Origin: an actinobacterium SCGC AAA278-O22
GTDB lineage: Bacteria; Actinomycetota; Actinomycetes; Nanopelagicales; Nanopelagicaceae
Assembly: GCA_000372185.1 (NCBI GenBank)
Contig: AQUA01000002.1
Location: 5,873-69,872 of the forward strand
Reading direction: 5' to 3'
DNA length: 64,000 nt
The notes under the pieces were generated by a model. That model was not told the origin of the DNA. It made no database searches and saw nothing but the letters and a program-made list of their open reading frames with translations. The translations under genes were made by a program, and so were the position numbers. Positions 60,056 to 64,000 of this stretch are shown in pieces. The first letter of the stretch is position 1; each line of letters starts with the position of its first letter.

Positions 60056-61828
60056 GTGGCGCGCAATGTTGTGAATATCGAAGAGGTCTCTAAAGCCTTT
60101 GATATTCGCCCACTTCTCGAGCGAGTATCACTCGGAGTTTCTGAAGGTGATCGCATCGGAATTGTTGGCCGCAATGGTGCTGGTAAATCTACGCTCATGA
60201 AGATAATTGCTGGCGTTGAAGAACCTGATTCGGGTCGTGTGACAAAGAGCAATTCATCAAAGATAGGCATTCTTTCGCAAATAGATAGCGCTGCCCCTCA
60301 TTCAACAGTGGGTGATGTAGTTATCGGTAAACGAGAGAAACATGAGTGGGCAAGTGATTCTCGTATTCGAGAAATTTTTACTGGGTTATTTGGAAGTTTT
60401 GATGATCATATCTTCGACCGCACATTTATCTCTCTTTCAGGAGGAGAAAAACGTCGAGTCGGACTAGCCAAACTTTTAATTGATGACCTTGATTTGATAC
60501 TGCTTGATGAACCCACCAACCACCTTGATGTCGAAGGAGTTGCGTGGCTTGCTGCACATCTGAAGAATCGCAGAGATTTAGCAGTACTCGTTGTAACGCA
60601 CGATCGTTGGTTTTTGGATGAAGTGACAGATCGCACCTGGGAAGTTGTCTTGGGTAAAGTTGAAGAATATGACGGCGGATATTCAGCTTATGTATTGGCC
60701 AAAGCTGAACGCGCACGCCAAGCAAGCGCGATGGATGCTCGCCGCAATAATTTAATTCGCAAGGAACTAGCGTGGTTACGTCGCGGAGCACCAGCCCGAA
60801 CAAGTAAACCCAAGTTTCGCGTGGATGCGGCAAATGAATTAATTTCTGCCGAACCTGCGCCTCGTGATTCAACTGAACTATTGAAGTTCGCACTCAACCG
60901 CCTTGGAAATACTGTCTTCGAACTGCACCATGCCTTAATCAAGGCCGGAGATAAAGAATTGATTGATAACCTCACCTGGAATATTGGACCAGGAGATCGC
61001 ATCGGCATTGTCGGTATAAATGGCGCTGGAAAGACATCGCTGATGCGCACCTTGGCAGGTCAGATACAACCTGCAGCCGGAAAATTAGTTACAGGAATCA
61101 CCGTCAAGATAGCTTTTCTCACGCAGCATCTTGATGAACTCGACCCCACGTGGCGCTTGTTGGAAGCGGTAGAAAAAGTTGCAACGCATGTTGAAATTGG
61201 CAAGGGCAAGACTCTTTCAGCATCTCAACTCTGCGAACGTCTGGGATTTGATCGAGATGCGCAATGGACTCCAGTAGCAGATCTTTCAGGTGGAGAACGT
61301 CGCCGCTTACAGTTAACACGGCTACTGATGGATTCTCCGAATGTATTGCTGCTCGATGAACCAACAAACGATTTTGATATTGAAACTCTTACCGAATTAG
61401 AGGATTTACTTGATAGCTACGGTGGCACTCTCATTGTTATTTCCCACGATAGATATTTCCTAGAACGAGTGTGCGATCGCTTCTGGGGACTATTGGGCGA
61501 TAAACAGCTACGAGATTTACCTAGAGGCGTAGATCAATACCTTGAACAGCGCGTTGCATCCATTGCATCTTCTGCATCTTCGGGCGGAAAGTTTTCTTCG
61601 CCATCAAGTGCTGCCGAACAGAGACAACTCAAGAAAGATCTTGCTCGCGTTGAACGCCAGGTGGAAAAAGCTCGAGAACGTCTAGCAGAACTGCTCAAAG
61701 AGCAAGAAATTGAGAGTTTCAACCCAGAAAGATTGATTGCAATTGCTGCCGAAATCGAGAAAGTTGAAAAAGAACTACAAATTCGTGAAGAAGAGTGGCT
61801 AGAGGTAACTCTGGCGCTGGAAAGTTAA
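60056..61828 (+). CDS. ABC-F family ATPase (translation factor type)
   Basis: A 590-residue soluble protein with two ABC domains and no membrane segment. Domain 1: GRNGAGKST, LSGGEKRRVGLAKLL, LLDEPTNHLD. Domain 2: GINGAGKTS, LSGGERRRLQLTRLL, LLDEPTNDFD. The linker (about residues 225-275) is basic, and the C-terminal 80 residues are a charged coiled coil (RQLKKDLARVERQVEKARER). ABC-F proteins act on the ribosome E site; some protect against antibiotics, which cannot be judged here. GTG start with an upstream -10 box. Confidence 0.93.
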   Translation: MARNVVNIEEVSKAFDIRPLLERVSLGVSEGDRIGIVGRNGAGKSTLMKIIAGVEEPDSGRVTKSNSSKIGILSQIDSAAPHSTVGDVVIGKREKHEWASDSRIREIFTGLFGSFDDHIFDRTFISLSGGEKRRVGLAKLLIDDLDLILLDEPTNHLDVEGVAWLAAHLKNRRDLAVLVVTHDRWFLDEVTDRTWEVVLGKVEEYDGGYSAYVLAKAERARQASAMDARRNNLIRKELAWLRRGAPARTSKPKFRVDAANELISAEPAPRDSTELLKFALNRLGNTVFELHHALIKAGDKELIDNLTWNIGPGDRIGIVGINGAGKTSLMRTLAGQIQPAAGKLVTGITVKIAFLTQHLDELDPTWRLLEAVEKVATHVEIGKGKTLSASQLCERLGFDRDAQWTPVADLSGGERRRLQLTRLLMDSPNVLLLDEPTNDFDIETLTELEDLLDSYGGTLIVISHDRYFLERVCDRFWGLLGDKQLRDLPRGVDQYLEQRVASIASSASSGGKFSSPSSAAEQRQLKKDLARVERQVEKARERLAELLKEQEIESFNPERLIAIAAEIEKVEKELQIREEEWLEVTLALES

Positions 61829-61834
61829 TAGGAT
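61829..61834 (+). promoter_or_regulatory. Possible -10 box of YdcZ-type transporter gene
   Basis: TAGGAT ends six bases before ATG 61841; the AGGA in it could also be a weak ribosome site. Confidence 0.4.
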
Positions 61835-61840
61835 TTGCAG

Positions 61841-62800
61841 ATGTCTAAGAAGACTCAGCGGCTAGATTTTCTTGCAGCAATTTCAGGAGTAATGATTGCG
61901 CTGCAAGCTCGCGCAAATGGCGAACTTTCTCATCTGATTGGCAATGGGGTAGAGGCAGCTTTAGTCTCTTTTGGATCTGGACTCATCATCATTTCAGTCA
62001 TCGCGCTCTTCACTCCTTCAATTAAGGAAGGCGCACGCAATCTACGGGGCGCAGTTGATCGTAAAGAGTTACCTCGGTGGACACTCTTTGCTGGCGCCCT
62101 TGGTGGCAGTTTCGTAGCAGTCCAGACTCACATCGTGCCGCTCATTGGCGTTGCTATTTACTCTGTTGCATCTATCGCTGGCCAAACTGCAGCTTCACTG
62201 GTTGTAGATCGCATTGGTCTGACGGGTGGCGGAAAGAAGCACATTACTCCGCGCCGTATCGCTGCAGCTTTCTTCACGGTCTTTGCAGTCTTTATCTCTG
62301 TCTTTGATCGCATTGATGCTAAAAATCTCTCACTCTTTGCAGTGCTTATGGGATGTGTTGCAGGTGCCATCGTCGGTGTGCAGCGTGCAATGAACGGACA
62401 AATTAATGAGCACTCTCATCAGAGTTTTACAACGTCATTTCTGAACTTCATTATGGGTACATCTTTTCTCGTTATTTTCTTAACAATCTTGGTTCTTATT
62501 CATTCTGAAGATCTCGTCCCACTTCCAGCTGGACCCTGGTGGATCTACACAGGTGGAGTAATAGGAGTTATCTATATCGCATTTACATCCACAATCGTTC
62601 AACACCTGGGAGTGCTTACCTTCACACTTTTTAGCGTTGGTGGACAACTAGTGGGTTCGCTCTTAATCGATCTGTATTCACCTACTGATGGTGTACACAT
62701 TTCAGTTTATTTAGTAACTGGAATTGCCATGACTTACTTTGGAGTTATCGTGGGCGGCGTGAATAATTCACAATCCCGGAAACGATTGACGCACAAATAA
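61841..62800 (+). CDS. YdcZ-family DMT-superfamily membrane transporter
   Basis: A 319-residue protein with about ten hydrophobic helices in two YdcZ-like halves: SGVMIALQARANGELSHLIG and, in the second half, CVAGAIVGVQRAMNGQINEHS, each containing the conserved small-residue/Asn-Gly pattern, plus GALGGSFVAVQTHIVPLIGVA. The substrate is unknown. ATG 61841 is chosen over TTG 61835. The last 56 bases overlap the convergent dedA gene, which is more than usual for this window. Confidence 0.82.
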   Translation: MSKKTQRLDFLAAISGVMIALQARANGELSHLIGNGVEAALVSFGSGLIIISVIALFTPSIKEGARNLRGAVDRKELPRWTLFAGALGGSFVAVQTHIVPLIGVAIYSVASIAGQTAASLVVDRIGLTGGGKKHITPRRIAAAFFTVFAVFISVFDRIDAKNLSLFAVLMGCVAGAIVGVQRAMNGQINEHSHQSFTTSFLNFIMGTSFLVIFLTILVLIHSEDLVPLPAGPWWIYTGGVIGVIYIAFTSTIVQHLGVLTFTLFSVGGQLVGSLLIDLYSPTDGVHISVYLVTGIAMTYFGVIVGGVNNSQSRKRLTHK

Positions 62801-63347
62801 AGAAAGTTGCAATTGCATAAGACGATGTTTTAACCCAAGGTAAGGTCGCTGCGTAGTAACCAGCCAAGGTAATGCCTGCACCCCACAGAACAGCACCGAG
62901 GGCGTTGGCAGATAAGAATTTGTAGTAATTCATCTTTGAAGCACCAGCGATAGGTGGAACAAAGGTGCGAATCCAAGGGAAGAACCGCGCTGCAACAACT
63001 GCCCACCAACCAGTGTGTTCGTAGAAACGTTCAGAGCGAGCAATCATGCGGCGCATGCGCGGTGAATCGCGCTTATCTAAATATGGACGACCAACAACTC
63101 GACCGATGACAAACCCAACTTGATCGCCGAAGAATGCGGCGGCAAGAATGACAGTTACCAAAATAACGATATTCACATCGGTCATCGCAGCAGCGACCAA
63201 ACCAGCGCTAAATAGGACTGAATCACCAGGCAGGAAGAAGCCAAAGAGCAACCCTGTTTCAATGAAGACGATTGCGCCCACTAATACGTAGAAGATAAAT
63301 GGGTTGAGCGCAGCAAATTGAGCATCAAAGGACGCAAGAACTTCCAT
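62745..63347 (-). CDS. DedA-family membrane protein (second copy)
   Basis: A 200-residue membrane protein: FGFFLPGDSVLFSAGLVAAA, GDQVGFVIGRVVGRPYLDKRDS, RFFPWIRTFVPPIAGASKM and ANALGAVLWGAGITLAGYYAA. It begins with ATG 63347, whose A is the last base of the malic enzyme stop TAA, so the pair is co-transcribed. The longer frame to 63449 only overlaps that gene. Role as for other DedA proteins. Confidence 0.9.
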   Translation of the reverse strand: MEVLASFDAQFAALNPFIFYVLVGAIVFIETGLLFGFFLPGDSVLFSAGLVAAAMTDVNIVILVTVILAAAFFGDQVGFVIGRVVGRPYLDKRDSPRMRRMIARSERFYEHTGWWAVVAARFFPWIRTFVPPIAGASKMNYYKFLSANALGAVLWGAGITLAGYYAATLPWVKTSSYAIATFFICASIVSGIVNYSRRPR

Positions 63348-64000
63348 TACACCGACTTCTTTACTGCCGCTGCCACCATCGCTACAACATTGGGATCGAA
63401 GACACTCGGCACGATAAAAGATGTATTGAGCTGTGAGGGGCTTACGCAATCAGCGATTGCTTCGGCAGCTGCAACGAGCAACTTATCGGTGATCTTGTGT
63501 GCATTAGCATCGAGCAATCCGCGGAAGATTCCTGGGAATGCAAGAACATTGTTGATCTGGTTGGGATGATCGCTGCGACCCGTTGCAACAACTGCTGCAT
63601 ATTTGCGAGCAATAGCGGGATCAATTTCAGGATCTGGGTTGGCAAGTGCAAAGACGATTGAACCAGCAGCCATGGAAGCGACATCAGCTTCATTCAAAAC
63701 ATTCGGCGCGCTTACGCCGATAAAGATATCTGCCCCTGCCATCGCTTCATGGATAGTTCCCTTGAAGTTAGCGGTATTTGAGTTCTCAATAAACCAATCG
63801 CGCATCGCATCTTCAGATGTGGAATCCTTTGAAATAACGCCATCTTTATCAAATGCGATGATATTTGTGGCACCGCTGAGAACAAGTAGTCGTGCAATGG
63901 CAGTGCCCGCAGCACCTGCACCGCTCATGATGATCTTTACCTTCGAGATATCTTTCTTTACCAACTTCAGTGCATTGCGCAGAGCAGCGCTGACAACGAT
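63347..64000 (-). CDS. Malic enzyme, C-terminal part (runs off right edge)
   Basis: Decarboxylating malate dehydrogenase making pyruvate and NAD(P)H. The 217 codons inside the window contain the NAD-binding motif IIMSGAGAAGTAIARLL, DKDGVI, FIGVSAPNVL, ALANPDPEIDP, VATGRSDHPNQINNVLAFPGIFRGLLDA and the C-terminal helix. The frame is open to the last base of the window, so the N-terminal catalytic half lies outside. It is upstream of the dedA gene in the same transcript. Confidence 0.93.
   Translation of the reverse strand: MVVSAALRNALKLVKKDISKVKIIMSGAGAAGTAIARLLVLSGATNIIAFDKDGVISKDSTSEDAMRDWFIENSNTANFKGTIHEAMAGADIFIGVSAPNVLNEADVASMAAGSIVFALANPDPEIDPAIARKYAAVVATGRSDHPNQINNVLAFPGIFRGLLDANAHKITDKLLVAAAEAIADCVSPSQLNTSFIVPSVFDPNVVAMVAAAVKKSV

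Overview
The window looks like a chromosomal segment of a small-genome, AT-leaning actinobacterium. My best guess is a freshwater plankton lineage of the Nanopelagicales (acI) type. This is inferred from the actinobacterial gene families (sdh membrane subunit of the actinobacterial type, GuaB1, FprA, polyphosphate-glucokinase-like ROK kinase), very tight packing with 1-4 bp overlaps, two sugar-ABC catabolic regions, and many promoters with a TANNNT -10 box 6-9 bases before the start codon, i.e. leaderless genes. I could not confirm the taxon by search.

Layout. 1-1321 (minus): end of a succinate dehydrogenase operon. 1515-1597: tRNA-Ser(UGA). 1647-5280 (minus): GDPD - pheA - serS - HAD phosphatase operon. 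5317-8767 (plus): PP2C phosphatase, then a Ser/Thr kinase cut off just after its DFG motif and joined directly to the C-terminal part of PutA; this is a deletion or an assembly chimera. 8791-12873: sugar-acid dehydratase (IlvD/Edd family), zinc sugar dehydrogenase, secreted EEP phosphohydrolase. 12935-25115: a sugar/sugar-acid region with two divergent arms around a GntR-type operator. The minus arm is SDR, GntR, enolase-superfamily dehydratase, EamA transporter and SMP-30 lactonase. The plus arm is an ABC importer, GH13-like hydrolase, SDR, KDPG aldolase and PfkB kinase. Together they can be read as sugar > lactone > acid > 2-keto-3-deoxy acid > phosphorylated acid > pyruvate + aldehyde-phosphate. 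25218-25306: tRNA-Ser(GCU).

25320-41592 is the most unusual metabolic locus. A SorC-type regulator faces a 14-gene run: RbsABC-type importer, acetoin-dehydrogenase-like E1 alpha and beta, a free-standing lipoyl protein, a GlpD-like oxidase, two FGGY kinases, a class II aldolase, a free-standing E2 catalytic domain, a lipoate-protein ligase, a glycerol-1-phosphate-dehydrogenase-like enzyme and a HAD-IIA phosphatase. The E2 is split into two genes and no peripheral-subunit-binding domain is visible in either. Parts of the locus resemble erythritol-type polyol catabolism; the complex itself suggests an additional acyl-CoA-forming step. A near-consensus promoter is followed immediately by a perfect 13+13 bp palindrome.

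41615-44329: FprA and GuaB1. 44445-50164: a 5.7 kb integrative island in tRNA-Arg(ACG), with a 44-bp direct repeat at its ends, a tyrosine integrase, a six-fold zinc-ribbon/GIY-YIG protein, an McrB-N-like/PD-(D/E)XK nuclease with an unknown partner, and small membrane or secreted proteins. 50235-64000: housekeeping and peripheral genes (monooxygenase-like protein, ROK glucokinase, Rieske protein, PhoX-like phosphatase, class III aminotransferase, glycosyltransferase, two DedA proteins, nitroreductase, kynA-kynU, ABC-F protein, YdcZ-type transporter) and the C-terminal part of a malic enzyme at the right edge.
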